Of a stretch of 64,000 bases of DNA, positions 10,101 through 18,190 are shown in pieces. The DNA is taken from NCBI RefSeq assembly GCF_000168975.1, contig NZ_AAUW01000004.1:62001-126000 (forward strand), written 5' to 3'. The notes under the pieces were generated by a model, which was given only the letters and a program-made list of their open reading frames with translations, was not told where the DNA came from and made no database searches. This stretch comes from Roseibium aggregatum IAM 12614 (lineage in GTDB: Bacteria > Pseudomonadota > Alphaproteobacteria > Rhizobiales > Stappiaceae). Position 1 is the stretch's first letter, and each line of letters begins with the position of its first letter. A program made the position numbers and the translations under genes.

Positions 10101-10772
10101 CGCAGGATCGTCGCCCGGAACTATCCGTTTGAAAACGGTCGCTCCGAAGTGCCGATGACGGAGTTTGCAAAGCTGTTTGCGCCCAACGGCATCATGCAGC
10201 GGTTCTTCGATGAGAACCTGAAGCCGCTGGTCGATACCTCGACGCGTCCATGGAACTGGAAACCGGAGGTGTCGCAAGCGGACCGTCTGTCGAACGCAAC
10301 GCTCAGGCAGTTCGAGCGGGCAGACCTGATCAAACAGGCCTTCTTCCCGACAGGCAACGCGTTCCCGTCGGTTGGACTTCAGGTGGTTCCAAGGGCGCTG
10401 TCGCAGCAGGCAGATGCTGCCAGCCTCGAAGTGAACGGCAATCTTGTTCTGGTGACACGTGGTCCTGGGTTCAACGCGGAAATCGAACCGTTGCCTGCCA
10501 ACTTCGACTGGCCCAGCAACACGGCGACGCCGCGTGTGGTTCTGGTGATCCAGCCAGAAGTTCCGGGCTACCGATCACGCCGTGAAATCCATGGGGACTG
10601 GGCCTTCTATCGCTTCGTTCGCGACAACAGAGTGAGTTCCGGTCAAAACAAATTTGTTGTGCGTGAAACGCTTGGCGGCAGACAGGTTGCTTTCACGGTG
10701 ACGTTGAGAACGAGCCCGAACCCGTTCTTCCTGTCAGCTGTGGGAGATTTCAGCTGCCCGACGAGTTTCTAG
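7119..10772 (+). CDS. tssM: T6SS membrane core protein TssM (IcmF/VasK)
   Basis: This 1217-residue protein is full length for TssM. It has two N-terminal transmembrane helices (about 3-25 and 42-62), a cytoplasmic NTPase-like domain with an intact Walker A motif GPPGAGKTT (120-128), a third membrane helix near 430-450 and a large periplasmic domain reaching the C-terminus, which binds TssJ in known systems. With TssL it forms the trans-envelope channel. The intact P-loop suggests the ATPase-competent subgroup. It lies between tssL (33 bases upstream) and tagF (one base downstream). Confidence 0.97.
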   Translation: MKFWLGITAIVIGILALIGLIWFGGPFLSIAGVRPFEPLWIRLSLIALVLLTIGGWTGYRIYKRTKANRELEREILQPKASDADLQIMSERMKDALKTLKNSSGNARTYLYDLPWYLMIGPPGAGKTTALMHSGLKFAGSRAQGEAQKLEGLGGTRYCDWWFAETAVLIDTAGRYTTQDSDEEHDREAWLGFLNILRKARPRQPINGVMVSISLEDLMTLSDDELKQHSDAIRTRLIELYKTLKIDFPVYVIFTKADTVAGFMEFFGSYPETRRNLVWGATFQTREKTKNMVSEAPAEFDLLVERLNEEMADRLQEEPDPRARLMLYGFPTQVAALKDRLTGFLNAIFEPSRYYPNAVLRGFYFTSGTQKGTAIDRVIGSMSQAFGTAYQAAALSGQGKSYFLRDLLSKVIIGEAGWVTHNRQAVRLATATRIAAYAAIAFVTLGLGSLWGISYLNNKALIDETAKAVDTVRVNGETVLAERVVRDDNLSDTAYILSMLRDLPAGYDSRDTPTPIMEQFGLSQRDRLEAAGVTSYRSGLERLLRPRLLLRIEKQMTEVLDNRTGPGGQDVDTLYSLAKLYRMVAGDAPEIDKEQIKNSFRADFLQSFPGPQGEILRNELNTHVAAMLDLDFGGNVLTNQLDGILVAEVQRELGRVSLAERGYALLKSRAKGLASEDWIAEQRGGSDMETVFETENGDTLDTVAVDKFFTYPGFHLSVLPNLAGIREELERDKWVFGDVGEADAFSDQYQSLPGEILALYTRDFIEAWEEALGNLKFKSMRNDKPLYTTLQAVSAPTSPVVQLLESIRRETLLTQDLSGQGLATNLTGGSAQDAGTDAAQKIFQRYVLDASGGLKRIGLEAGLQAIAPGGLSGALGAATGNGGPTIIPGKAIEDHFRPYHVLVEGENSRKIDALLLNFKNILDNLLIVANNPLQSETANSNVQIQASLLRSNATRFPPPFDKLIIQAAKEFDEEYKETSITQLNEKLSTQVVGECRRIVARNYPFENGRSEVPMTEFAKLFAPNGIMQRFFDENLKPLVDTSTRPWNWKPEVSQADRLSNATLRQFERADLIKQAFFPTGNAFPSVGLQVVPRALSQQADAASLEVNGNLVLVTRGPGFNAEIEPLPANFDWPSNTATPRVVLVIQPEVPGYRSRREIHGDWAFYRFVRDNRVSSGQNKFVVRETLGGRQVAFTVTLRTSPNPFFLSAVGDFSCPTSF

Positions 10773-10773
10773 G

Positions 10774-11448
10774 ATGGGAGCCGGTTATTTCGGCAAGTTG
10801 CCGGCACGCGCGGATTTCGTCACGGGACAGTGCCCCGCCGGCTTTCTGAAAAGCTGGGAGGATTTTCTGATGGCTGGACTTGCGCAGTCCCGTCAGGATC
10901 TGGGTGAGAGGTGGGAGGAGGCCTTCATGACCATGCCGGTGTGGCGTTTCTGGCTGAGGCCACGCTTGGAAGGAGAAGCGCTTGCCGAGCGGGTTGCCGG
11001 TGCTCTGATGCCGAATGTCGACAAGGTCGGCCGGCCATTTCCGCTGACGCTGGTCAGCGCGGTTCAACCGGCACAGCAAAAAGGTCGTCCCGCGGAAGAC
11101 TGGTACGACAGTGCCGAGGCGATCTTGCGTGACACCTTGCGGGAAGACGCAAGTCTCGAAGACTTTCAGCAGGCGGTTGCCCGTCTGGAAACGCCACTTG
11201 CGGAGGACGCGGGTGGCAAGACGAGCAGCGGGGCCGAACTGCGGGCCATGCCTGGGTCAGAGGCTGTCATGTCCGAATTCTGGTGCCGGGCTGGCGAAGC
11301 GGGATTTGAGTTTTCGTGTTCAGGCCTGCCGGACGCAGGCGCCTTTCGATGGCTACTGCTGCCGGAGGCTTTTGCCGATACGGAAACTCCACAGGAAGTG
11401 GCGGGGAAATTTCATGGGCGACTTCTTCCGGAGGATCATCGAACATGA
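10774..11448 (+). CDS. tagF: T6SS-associated protein TagF
   Basis: The 224-residue protein opens with GYFGKLPARADFVTG, the typical start of the TagF/ImpM/SciT family. TagF is a post-translational repressor of T6SS in Pseudomonas, acting through Fha sequestration. Here it lies between tssM and the phosphatase gene, whose ATG overlaps the tagF stop (ATGA), as expected of a regulatory gene trio. The start lies one base after the tssM stop, so expression probably depends on translational coupling. Confidence 0.92.
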   Translation: MGAGYFGKLPARADFVTGQCPAGFLKSWEDFLMAGLAQSRQDLGERWEEAFMTMPVWRFWLRPRLEGEALAERVAGALMPNVDKVGRPFPLTLVSAVQPAQQKGRPAEDWYDSAEAILRDTLREDASLEDFQQAVARLETPLAEDAGGKTSSGAELRAMPGSEAVMSEFWCRAGEAGFEFSCSGLPDAGAFRWLLLPEAFADTETPQEVAGKFHGRLLPEDHRT

Positions 11449-12209
11449 TGGAGCAAATGGACGCCTCAATGCGTGGCTTTGCGATTGGACTGACTCATGT
11501 TGGCCGGGTTCGGCAGCAAAATGAGGACACGTTCTTCGTTGACGAAGGCAAGGGCATTTTCGCAGTGATGGATGGGGCCGGCGGTATGCACAACGGCGCG
11601 ATGGCGTCCGGTCTGGTGCGGGAAGCCCTTTCCAGCATAGCGCAACCGCGCAGCGCGGAAGACCTGCTGGAACAGTTCGAAAGCAGGTTGATTACCGCAA
11701 AAGACCGGATTGAACAGGCCGCAGCCAAAGCGAACGGGGCTGCCATGGGCACGACGATTGCCGCGCTTTTGATTTCCGGATCGAACTTTGCATGCCTGTG
11801 GGCCGGGGATAGCCGCGTCTACCGGCTTCGCAACGGTCGTCTCGAACAGTTGACGACGGACCATACCGAGGCTCAGGAACTGGTGGATCAGAACGTTCTG
11901 ACCCCTGAAGAGGCAAGGACATTTGCCCGCCGGCATGTCATTACCCGTGCCATCGGGTCCGGGATAGAGCTTGAGCTTGAACTCGTTTCGGGAAATCTGC
12001 GTCAGGGCGATCGATTTCTGCTGTGCTCCGATGGCCTGACCGGTCACCTGGACGATAATGTGATCGGAACTTTTTTGATGAATGGTGCACCGACGTCGAC
12101 AGCACAATGCCTCATAAACGGAGCGCTTGAAGAGGGAGGCTCCGACAACGTGACCGTTGTGATTGTCGATATCGATGCAATGTCTGCGCGCGAAGGAGTT
12201 CGCTACTGA
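11445..12209 (+). CDS. pppA: PP2C-family serine/threonine phosphatase PppA
   Basis: This 254-residue protein has the PP2C metal-binding and core motifs in order: RQQNED near the N-terminus, DGAGGM, GDSRVYRLRNG, CSDGLTGHL and GGSDNVTVV. It would remove phosphates placed by PpkA on TagH and so switch the T6SS off. The frame extends upstream inside tagF, but the ATG at 11445 overlaps the tagF stop as ATGA, so I chose it. Its own stop overlaps the kinase start (TGATG), giving a tagF-pppA-ppkA coupled series. Confidence 0.93.
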   Translation: MMEQMDASMRGFAIGLTHVGRVRQQNEDTFFVDEGKGIFAVMDGAGGMHNGAMASGLVREALSSIAQPRSAEDLLEQFESRLITAKDRIEQAAAKANGAAMGTTIAALLISGSNFACLWAGDSRVYRLRNGRLEQLTTDHTEAQELVDQNVLTPEEARTFARRHVITRAIGSGIELELELVSGNLRQGDRFLLCSDGLTGHLDDNVIGTFLMNGAPTSTAQCLINGALEEGGSDNVTVVIVDIDAMSAREGVRY

Positions 12210-13660
12210 TGAACGTTGGTAACCACCTGCTACCCGCCGGAACCCGGCTCAACAATCTCTATGAGATTGTAGAACATCTTGCCGATGGCGGTATCGGGAC
12301 GGTTTATAAGGCCAGGGACGTGGAAAGCGGCGATCCGGTTGCCATCAAGGTCCTTCTGGCTAGCTTCTCGCGCGACCCGATGATCCTGGATCTGTTCAAA
12401 CGGGAAGCAAAGATCCTTCGTAAACTCAAGCATGATGCCCTGACGCAATATTACGTCTTTGCAAAGGAGCCGACGCTTGGCATCTACTATCTTGCCATGG
12501 AATTTGTCAGCGGCCCGTCGCTGAGTACACGTCTTGAATCCGGCCCGTTGGAGCCGGAAGCCGTGTTCCGGCTGATCAAGCGCCTTGCCGAAGCCTTGCA
12601 GGCGGTACACGACCGGGAGGTGATCCACCGGGACCTTTCGCCGGATAATGTCATTCTTCAAAACGGCGATGTCGCCCAGGCCAAGATCATCGATTTTGGC
12701 ATCTCTCGGGCCAATACTGGTGGCCCGACAATTATAGGCGATGGATTCGCCGGAAAGGTGAATTACGTCTCACCTGAACAGGTCGGTATCTTTGACGCCA
12801 AGGTGACAGCGCGCAGCGATATCTATTCATTGGGTCTTGTCATCGCGGAAGCGCTGACCGGCAAGCAGATCGATATGGGTGGCACGCAGGTGCAGATCGT
12901 CGACAAGCGCCGGCAGACACCGCCGCTCGAAGGCATCGACAATCGTTTCCGCCCGTTGCTGGAAGCGATGCTGCAGCCCGACCCGGCGAACCGTCCGGCC
13001 AGCATGAAGGAAATCGCGGACTGGACGCTTGGTGCTCCCATGGGGCGGCAGGATCAGGACCGGACAATCATTCGGCCGTCGTCCGCCCCGCCGCCGGAAC
13101 AATCCGCACTTGATGAACCGCCACCCCAGGCAAACTGGGGCAAACGCATCCTTGTCGCCCTGTCCCTTCTTGGGTTTGCCGGTGTTGGTGCCGGCGGCGT
13201 CTATTTCCTGGTCGGGCAATCCGTGCCGGAACAGGACCAGAAACCCGTGCTCGTTGCGCCGCCACGGCCGAATGCGCCTGAGGCCCCCTCGCAGCAGACG
13301 AACCTGAAGCCTCAAACGCAGACACCTGCGCCCCAGCAACAGGCGACCCAGCAACAAGCGGCACAACAACAGGCGGCCCAGCAACCGGCCGCAACGCCAA
13401 CACCCGCGCAGCAGTCGTCTTCCTCACAACCGGCGGAAACTCAGAAGCCCTCGACACAGCCAAGTTCGACCGTGCCGGAGATCCCGACCACGCCAGCGCA
13501 ACAACCGGTCGAGACCAAACCCGAACCGACTGAAACTGTTACCCGCCCACCCGTGTCAACCGACACGCAACAGGCTTCCGAAGATGTCAGTCCCGAAGCC
13601 CGTATCAGAACTTCATCAGCAGCTACAGGCAGCGACTGCATGTATTGCAGCGTGAGATAG
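12209..13660 (+). CDS. ppkA: Serine/threonine kinase PpkA, frame ends early at a frameshift
   Basis: The frame encodes 483 residues: a Hanks-type kinase domain (about 15-275) with glycine loop GGIGTVYKA, catalytic loop HRDLSPDN, metal site DFGIS and the activation-segment end SPEQ. A proline/glutamine-rich region follows, with one transmembrane helix about residues 313-333. The frame stops after SDCMYCSVR at 13658-13660. The expected periplasmic domain continues in the -1 frame (13645-14199). The kinase half should still phosphorylate TagH, but its periplasmic sensing part is detached unless the ribosome shifts frame or the sequence holds an error. Confidence 0.85.
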   Translation: MNVGNHLLPAGTRLNNLYEIVEHLADGGIGTVYKARDVESGDPVAIKVLLASFSRDPMILDLFKREAKILRKLKHDALTQYYVFAKEPTLGIYYLAMEFVSGPSLSTRLESGPLEPEAVFRLIKRLAEALQAVHDREVIHRDLSPDNVILQNGDVAQAKIIDFGISRANTGGPTIIGDGFAGKVNYVSPEQVGIFDAKVTARSDIYSLGLVIAEALTGKQIDMGGTQVQIVDKRRQTPPLEGIDNRFRPLLEAMLQPDPANRPASMKEIADWTLGAPMGRQDQDRTIIRPSSAPPPEQSALDEPPPQANWGKRILVALSLLGFAGVGAGGVYFLVGQSVPEQDQKPVLVAPPRPNAPEAPSQQTNLKPQTQTPAPQQQATQQQAAQQQAAQQPAATPTPAQQSSSSQPAETQKPSTQPSSTVPEIPTTPAQQPVETKPEPTETVTRPPVSTDTQQASEDVSPEARIRTSSAATGSDCMYCSVR

Positions 13661-14199
13661 CGAGCCAGTCTGCGAGAATTGAGGGTTTCGCCTCGAGAAC
13701 GCCGCCTTTCATCAGTTTCGACAGCGACTTTACGCAGTCTCAGGGATTTGAGGCGAAGATCCAGGTCAATCTGGTCAGTGATGCCCAATGTCCGGCGATT
13801 TCTTTTCTGAGAGCAACCCCTCAGGGGAACGCGAAAACCGAATTGCATCTCGAAATGCAGCGGACAGTGGTCCCGAACGGCAGCAATATGGCAGGCCGTA
13901 TTTCCGGTTATGAACCTTCAACAGGCGGACTGGGGCTGATATTCGTCAACAGCAAGGGCGAAGCGGTCAACCTCTCGCCCTATCTGCAGATGGAAGATCG
14001 TGGAGCCGGTTTCGTTGTTCCCCTGACACTGAAAACGTCTACGGAAGAAACCGGTTTGATCATTGCAATGGTAGGGCCGGACATTGCCAAAACGCTTGCC
14101 GAACGCCGTGAAAAAGATCCGGAAGATTATTTCGAAAAGCTGATGCAGGATGTTCCGGTCTTGCGGGCGACGGCAACCACGGTCAAAGTGGTCCCATAA
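13645..14199 (+). pseudogene. Detached periplasmic C-terminal domain of PpkA (-1 frame)
   Basis: This frame has no convincing start or ribosome site; it is open from 13534, overlapping the end of the kinase frame by about 127 bases. Its product aligns with the C-terminus of the protein encoded at 14657-16390: FDSDFTQSQGFEAKIQVNLV here against FDQRFKADQGFEARIEVRLV there, and the residues before it continue the kinase's DCMYCSV in the same register as DCTHMSV in that neighbour. One base seems to be missing between about 13640 and 13660. Whether this is a real mutation, programmed frameshifting or an assembly error cannot be decided here. I see no slippery heptamer. Confidence 0.75.
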
Positions 14200-14237
14200 C
14201 CGGGGAAGACCTGGCGCGGCGGACATTCTGGCCAACC

Positions 14238-14660
14238 ATGAAACGCTACACCAAACCGATCCACTTGCAGGAGTTGAAGCCGCACCGCAGGGCGGACAGC
14301 TCCCTCGCGCTGATCAACGTGGTGTTCCTGCTGCTGCTTTTCCTGTTGGTTTCCGGAACACTTCGGCCACCATTGCCGGAAGGGTTCGACTGGGCTGAAA
14401 CGCAGCAAGAAAACGGCAGCGGCAAGCTGGAAGGAAGTCTTGTTCTGGACAGGGAAGGGACTGTCTGGCTCGACGGTGACATGCTCTCGGACGACGACCT
14501 CGGCCTGTTTCTGGAAGCCCGACAATCCGACAAGAGCCGAATGGTGGTGCAGGTCGACAGGCGTACCCGAATGGAGGCTGTTTCCGCACTTGCCGACCGG
14601 TTGAAGGCTGGCGGTGTGAAACGTCTGACACTGATGACCGTTGAGGCAGGTGCACCTTGA
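14238..14660 (+). CDS. ExbD/TolR-like protein
   Basis: The 140-residue protein has a short cytoplasmic N-terminus, one membrane helix (about 24-43, INVVFLLLLFLLVSG) and a periplasmic domain of about 95 residues, the layout of ExbD/TolR. These proteins pair with ExbB/TolQ to use the proton gradient for work in the envelope. The usual TM aspartate (D of the PxxD motif) appears replaced by asparagine (LINVVF), so proton conduction may be altered. It overlaps the TonB-like gene by TTGA, suggesting a unit with the exbB and second exbD genes nearby. Confidence 0.78.
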   Translation: MKRYTKPIHLQELKPHRRADSSLALINVVFLLLLFLLVSGTLRPPLPEGFDWAETQQENGSGKLEGSLVLDREGTVWLDGDMLSDDDLGLFLEARQSDKSRMVVQVDRRTRMEAVSALADRLKAGGVKRLTLMTVEAGAP

Positions 14661-16390
14661 CGGTGGTTGCGTATAATCAGGACCGGCAATGGGATATTCC
14701 GGGCTATGTCTGGCCGGCTGTTCTGGGTGTTTCGGCAGCTCTGCACATTTCGGTGCTGGTTCTCGGTTTGCCGGCCTTGCCCTGGGCTGAGGAAGATCCT
14801 TTGCCGCCTGTCGAGACTGAAGTGATCCTGGAAAGCGGCGGTTTGCCGTTTGAAGATCTGGCAAGTGTTGATACGGAAATAACACGGCCGCTTGAGCCGG
14901 AAATTCCCCTGGTGGCTCCGACGGAAACCCTGATGGAAGCCGTTCCAGGTTCCAGCAATGTGGCTGTCGTGGAACCGGTGACAGCAAAGCCGATCCTGAC
15001 GGAAAGTCAGGGGAGCTCACTGGTCGAATTAGCGCCAGTCGACGTTGTGGAACAATCTGTTTCCGTCAATTCACCCATCATTGAAGCTGAGGACGTTGAC
15101 CCGGTCGAGACGGGATTTCTTCCGGCACCCGCGCCGGAGCAGGTACAAGTCCTGCAGCCATCAAACGTACCGGAAATAAGCTCTACCGTTGTCATGGCCT
15201 CGCCTGTTCCGGATGCAGTTGTTGCGGTAACGCCACTTGAGCCGAATGAGATGGTGCAACCGGATCTCCCGGTGACCAGCGTTCAAGTTCCCGCTGCTGT
15301 CGAGGTCGTTCCATCAGAGCCCGTTGCAAAGGATATTGGTGAGGTTGTCATCGCAGGTGCGCCGGTGGCAATCACTTCAGTCGAAGAGGAAAGCCCGTTT
15401 CTTGCCCCGCTCGCGGTAGATCAGACGCCTGCCCAGGCAGTCGGCGGCGAGGCTGTGCCGGAGGTTTTCGTACCACAATCTCAAGTGCCGGAAGGTGGTC
15501 TGATCGATGTTACACCTCAGACCGGCGTTCCCGTGGATCCTGTGGTTACGGCGGAGGAAGAGGCGGTTTTGCCGACCGAACAGCAGATAGTTGCCCTCCA
15601 GCCGACTGAAACGGAAACGCCGGAAATCGCACCCAGCGCGCCTGTCTCCTCGACAGTTCCCGCAACACAGCCTCAGGGGGAAGTGACGGAAAACGTGGCT
15701 CCAGTCGCTGTAGCTTCGATCGATCCGCTGGCAAAGGTGACGGACTATGTAACCAACTATGCGTTCGGCGACTGTACGCACATGTCCGTTCTGTCGGCTG
15801 GGCCAGACAGTGCGGAAGTCACGGCATTTGGTTCAGGCATTGCTCCTTTTGCGATTTTCGATCAACGGTTCAAGGCCGATCAGGGATTTGAGGCAAGGAT
15901 CGAGGTCAGGCTGGTGACTCGGAAACAATGCGCCTTGCTGAATGCCCTCGGGATTTCTGAAGGGATCGAGGCTGCAGGGCTTGTCGATCTGGACCGGACA
16001 GTGGTTCGTAGTGGAACCCAGGTGTCCGGCGTGGTTCGGCGCGATCTGCCGCTGGAACGGATTGCAAGCGCGGAGCAGTCCGGACTGGATTTAAGCGGGA
16101 AGGGGCCTCCTGAGCTTTATTTGATCGATAATACCGGGCAGATTCACGATGGCCGGGAGTTTCTGCTTCCGGCATCGAACAGCCAAACGGCGGGCGGTTG
16201 GCGTTTCACAGTGCCGGTCACCATGATAGCCAGTGACGAAACTGATGAGACAGCGCTTGTACTGGCCATTTGGAACCGACCGGCTAACCGTCAACCAGCC
16301 CGTTTCGGACGGCTTCCGGCAGAACGGGTTGCAGAGATATTGGCGGAGCCGGGCGTCTACTCGCTGACGGCATTCAAGGTGTCACGCTGA
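14657..16390 (+). CDS. TonB-like envelope protein with PpkA-type C-terminal domain
   Basis: The protein has 577 residues. A membrane helix near residues 14-36 is followed by a very long Pro/Val/Glu-rich extended region (about 45-360), like the periplasm-spanning part of TonB. A globular C-terminal domain (about 365-577) begins FGDCTHMSV and is homologous to the domain separated from PpkA by the frameshift. It is not a canonical TonB C-terminus. Start is TTG at 14657 overlapping the upstream stop, or GTG at 14663. I infer that it couples inner-membrane ExbBD-type energy to a periplasmic interaction related to the kinase sensor domain. Confidence 0.7.
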   Translation: MTVVAYNQDRQWDIPGYVWPAVLGVSAALHISVLVLGLPALPWAEEDPLPPVETEVILESGGLPFEDLASVDTEITRPLEPEIPLVAPTETLMEAVPGSSNVAVVEPVTAKPILTESQGSSLVELAPVDVVEQSVSVNSPIIEAEDVDPVETGFLPAPAPEQVQVLQPSNVPEISSTVVMASPVPDAVVAVTPLEPNEMVQPDLPVTSVQVPAAVEVVPSEPVAKDIGEVVIAGAPVAITSVEEESPFLAPLAVDQTPAQAVGGEAVPEVFVPQSQVPEGGLIDVTPQTGVPVDPVVTAEEEAVLPTEQQIVALQPTETETPEIAPSAPVSSTVPATQPQGEVTENVAPVAVASIDPLAKVTDYVTNYAFGDCTHMSVLSAGPDSAEVTAFGSGIAPFAIFDQRFKADQGFEARIEVRLVTRKQCALLNALGISEGIEAAGLVDLDRTVVRSGTQVSGVVRRDLPLERIASAEQSGLDLSGKGPPELYLIDNTGQIHDGREFLLPASNSQTAGGWRFTVPVTMIASDETDETALVLAIWNRPANRQPARFGRLPAERVAEILAEPGVYSLTAFKVSR

Positions 16391-17059
16391 AGCTTGCGAC
16401 GTTGAGGCTCCGGCCGTGAAAACACCGGTCAGGAGAACTTCCAATGCGGCGCGTTCCTTCTCCAGTCTTGTTTCGAACCAGGTGACTGCAATGGACACCG
16501 GCATGGCAACAGCCAGACCGCAAGCTGTTGTCAGGAGCGCAACCCATATGCCGCCGGCAAGTGTTGCAGGATTGGCAGAAGCTCCCGATTCCTGAAGGGT
16601 CTGAAACGTCTCGATCATCCCGAGGACGGTGCCGAACAAACCGAGCAAGGGCGAGATCTGCGTCACCAGATCAAGCGCTTTAAGCCAACTGGCGAGCCTG
16701 AACAGCCGGTCGGCTGCCCGCGCGGAGATTTCCTCGCGCAAGCGTTCTTCCCTGATGTCCCGAACCTGGGATGACAACGGCTGCTGATCCAGCATCTGGA
16801 TGGCATCCATCGCACTGCGTACCAGAGCTCCCGACAGAGATCTGTCCTTCAAAAGGTTCTGGGAGGCTTTGGTGCGTTCGCCGCTTCGCCATTGGGAAAC
16901 TGCCTGGCGGACGGGTCCGTGCCGGCCGACGCGGGCGGTTGAAAACTGGACGGCTTTCGCAAGGATGACGGCGACTGCGGCAATGGAAATTGCGAGCAGG
17001 ATGAGCACGACCGGCCCGCCAAGTTCCAGAAGGGAGGAAGATGTCTCGACCATGCGCAA
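16382..17059 (-). CDS. MotA/TolQ/ExbB proton channel family protein
   Basis: The 225-residue protein has a membrane helix near the N-terminus (about 12-33) and two more towards the C-terminus around LVTQISPLLGLFGTVLGMI and ATLAGGIWVALLTTACGLAV, the hallmark of ExbB/TolQ channels. It should form a proton channel with the ExbD proteins at 14238 and 18191. It is convergent with the TonB-like gene, the two stops overlapping by 9 bases. Being on the opposite strand to both exbD genes is unusual for this module. Confidence 0.9.
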   Translation of the reverse strand: MRMVETSSSLLELGGPVVLILLAISIAAVAVILAKAVQFSTARVGRHGPVRQAVSQWRSGERTKASQNLLKDRSLSGALVRSAMDAIQMLDQQPLSSQVRDIREERLREEISARAADRLFRLASWLKALDLVTQISPLLGLFGTVLGMIETFQTLQESGASANPATLAGGIWVALLTTACGLAVAMPVSIAVTWFETRLEKERAALEVLLTGVFTAGASTSQASA

Positions 17060-17088
17060 GACGCTCCATCAGATGTTGAAGGGAAGGG

Positions 17089-17520
17089 TCAGTCGCCGAA
17101 CTCGATAGGGGTGCGATTGCTCAGGTCAAGCAGATCCGGGCAATAGACATCGGTGATGCTGGGCGGCACGCAATTCATGACATCGTTTATGTGAAGCCTG
17201 GAGAGACTGTCGCAAGCCTTTCCGGCAAGGTCGAACTGGAGGATCTTGGTTTTTCCAGCTGAAATGCGGGAGAACTGCAATCGCAGAAACTGGTCAACGA
17301 GCCCTTCCTTGTTGAACGCCACCATTTCCAGGCCGAGCTTGTCCATCGGGCGTTCAAGCCCGTTGGTCGCGATGATCGACAGCCGGCAGCCGCCATCAGC
17401 CGTTGGCTGCAACTGATTGAGCTCCAGGCTGATCTTGCCTGTTATTTGCTGTGCCTGTGCCGGTGCGGCAAAGACGCCAACCGCAATCGCCAAAAAAACT
17501 CGCTGAACCAATATCCGCAT
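17089..17520 (-). CDS. Secreted protein of unknown function
   Basis: This is a 143-residue protein with a clear signal peptide (about 1-23, cleavage after AQA). The mature part has four cysteines (C in GGCRLS, KACDSL, NCVPP and VYCPDL), which could form two disulphides in the periplasm. I do not recognise the family. It lies 29 bases upstream of exbB on the same strand and downstream of the DUF1036 gene, so it probably belongs to the ExbBD/TonB-like envelope module. Confidence 0.7.
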   Translation of the reverse strand: MRILVQRVFLAIAVGVFAAPAQAQQITGKISLELNQLQPTADGGCRLSIIATNGLERPMDKLGLEMVAFNKEGLVDQFLRLQFSRISAGKTKILQFDLAGKACDSLSRLHINDVMNCVPPSITDVYCPDLLDLSNRTPIEFGD

Positions 17521-17587
17521 CTTGTTCCCCCGGTTAATGCGTCAATGATTGTTGGAAAGGGCCTGTGGTCGCCGGCTATAGCCGTTC

Positions 17588-18046
17588 TTAGTCATAGGAC
17601 AACAGAACCGTCCAATCCTGTTTCCCTTCGGTTTCTACCTGAAAGAAATCTGCCTCGATCAAGCCGCGTTGCCAGCACTGATCACCGTCATAAAGAACGA
17701 ATTTTTCTTCGCGAATGCAAAGCGTGATATCGCCTCCAAGGCGGCTTTCGCCGAACCCATCGGCGACATGAAGATAATAGCGTGCCTTCTTGAGCGGTTC
17801 CTGCAGAACCTGGCTGCAGGCATTGGCAGTTATGGTCCACCAACCTTCTGTGCGCAGGCCTTCATCGGTTTCATAGCCGAGCGCAACATTCACAAGATCG
17901 ACAGAGCCGTTACATACGCGCAGGCCAGCGTGAGCACTGGAGGCCAATAAAATGCCTGCAAGAGCCGCCGCGCCTATAAACCCAATGCTGCGCGCACGTA
18001 CCCGGCGTCTTCTCATGGTCTTGCCGCCGTCGCGGTCGGTTTTCAT
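17588..18046 (-). CDS. DUF1036 periplasmic protein
   Basis: The 152-residue product has an N-terminal signal peptide (RARSIGFIGAAALAGILLAS, ending SAHA) and then the DUF1036 domain, recognisable by LRVCNGSVDLVNVALGYE and GWWTITANACSQVL. Function is unknown; DUF1036 proteins are small secreted proteins often found with caspase-like or T6SS genes. The frame is open much further upstream, over the divergent exbD, but I chose ATG 18046 (alternative 18016) because both precede the signal peptide directly and 18046 has GGAAA upstream. Confidence 0.78.
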   Translation of the reverse strand: MKTDRDGGKTMRRRRVRARSIGFIGAAALAGILLASSAHAGLRVCNGSVDLVNVALGYETDEGLRTEGWWTITANACSQVLQEPLKKARYYLHVADGFGESRLGGDITLCIREEKFVLYDGDQCWQRGLIEADFFQVETEGKQDWTVLLSYD

Positions 18047-18190
18047 AGTTGTGTTTCCAGTTTGCCAACCTGAAAATACGCTAAGGAATTGTGTGCCCAC
18101 GGTCAATTTCGGAAAGACGATTGAGCTGACGTAGTTTTTCGGCAAAACTCGATGTGTTGATTGACCAGCAGCTCCGGAAATACGTGATCC

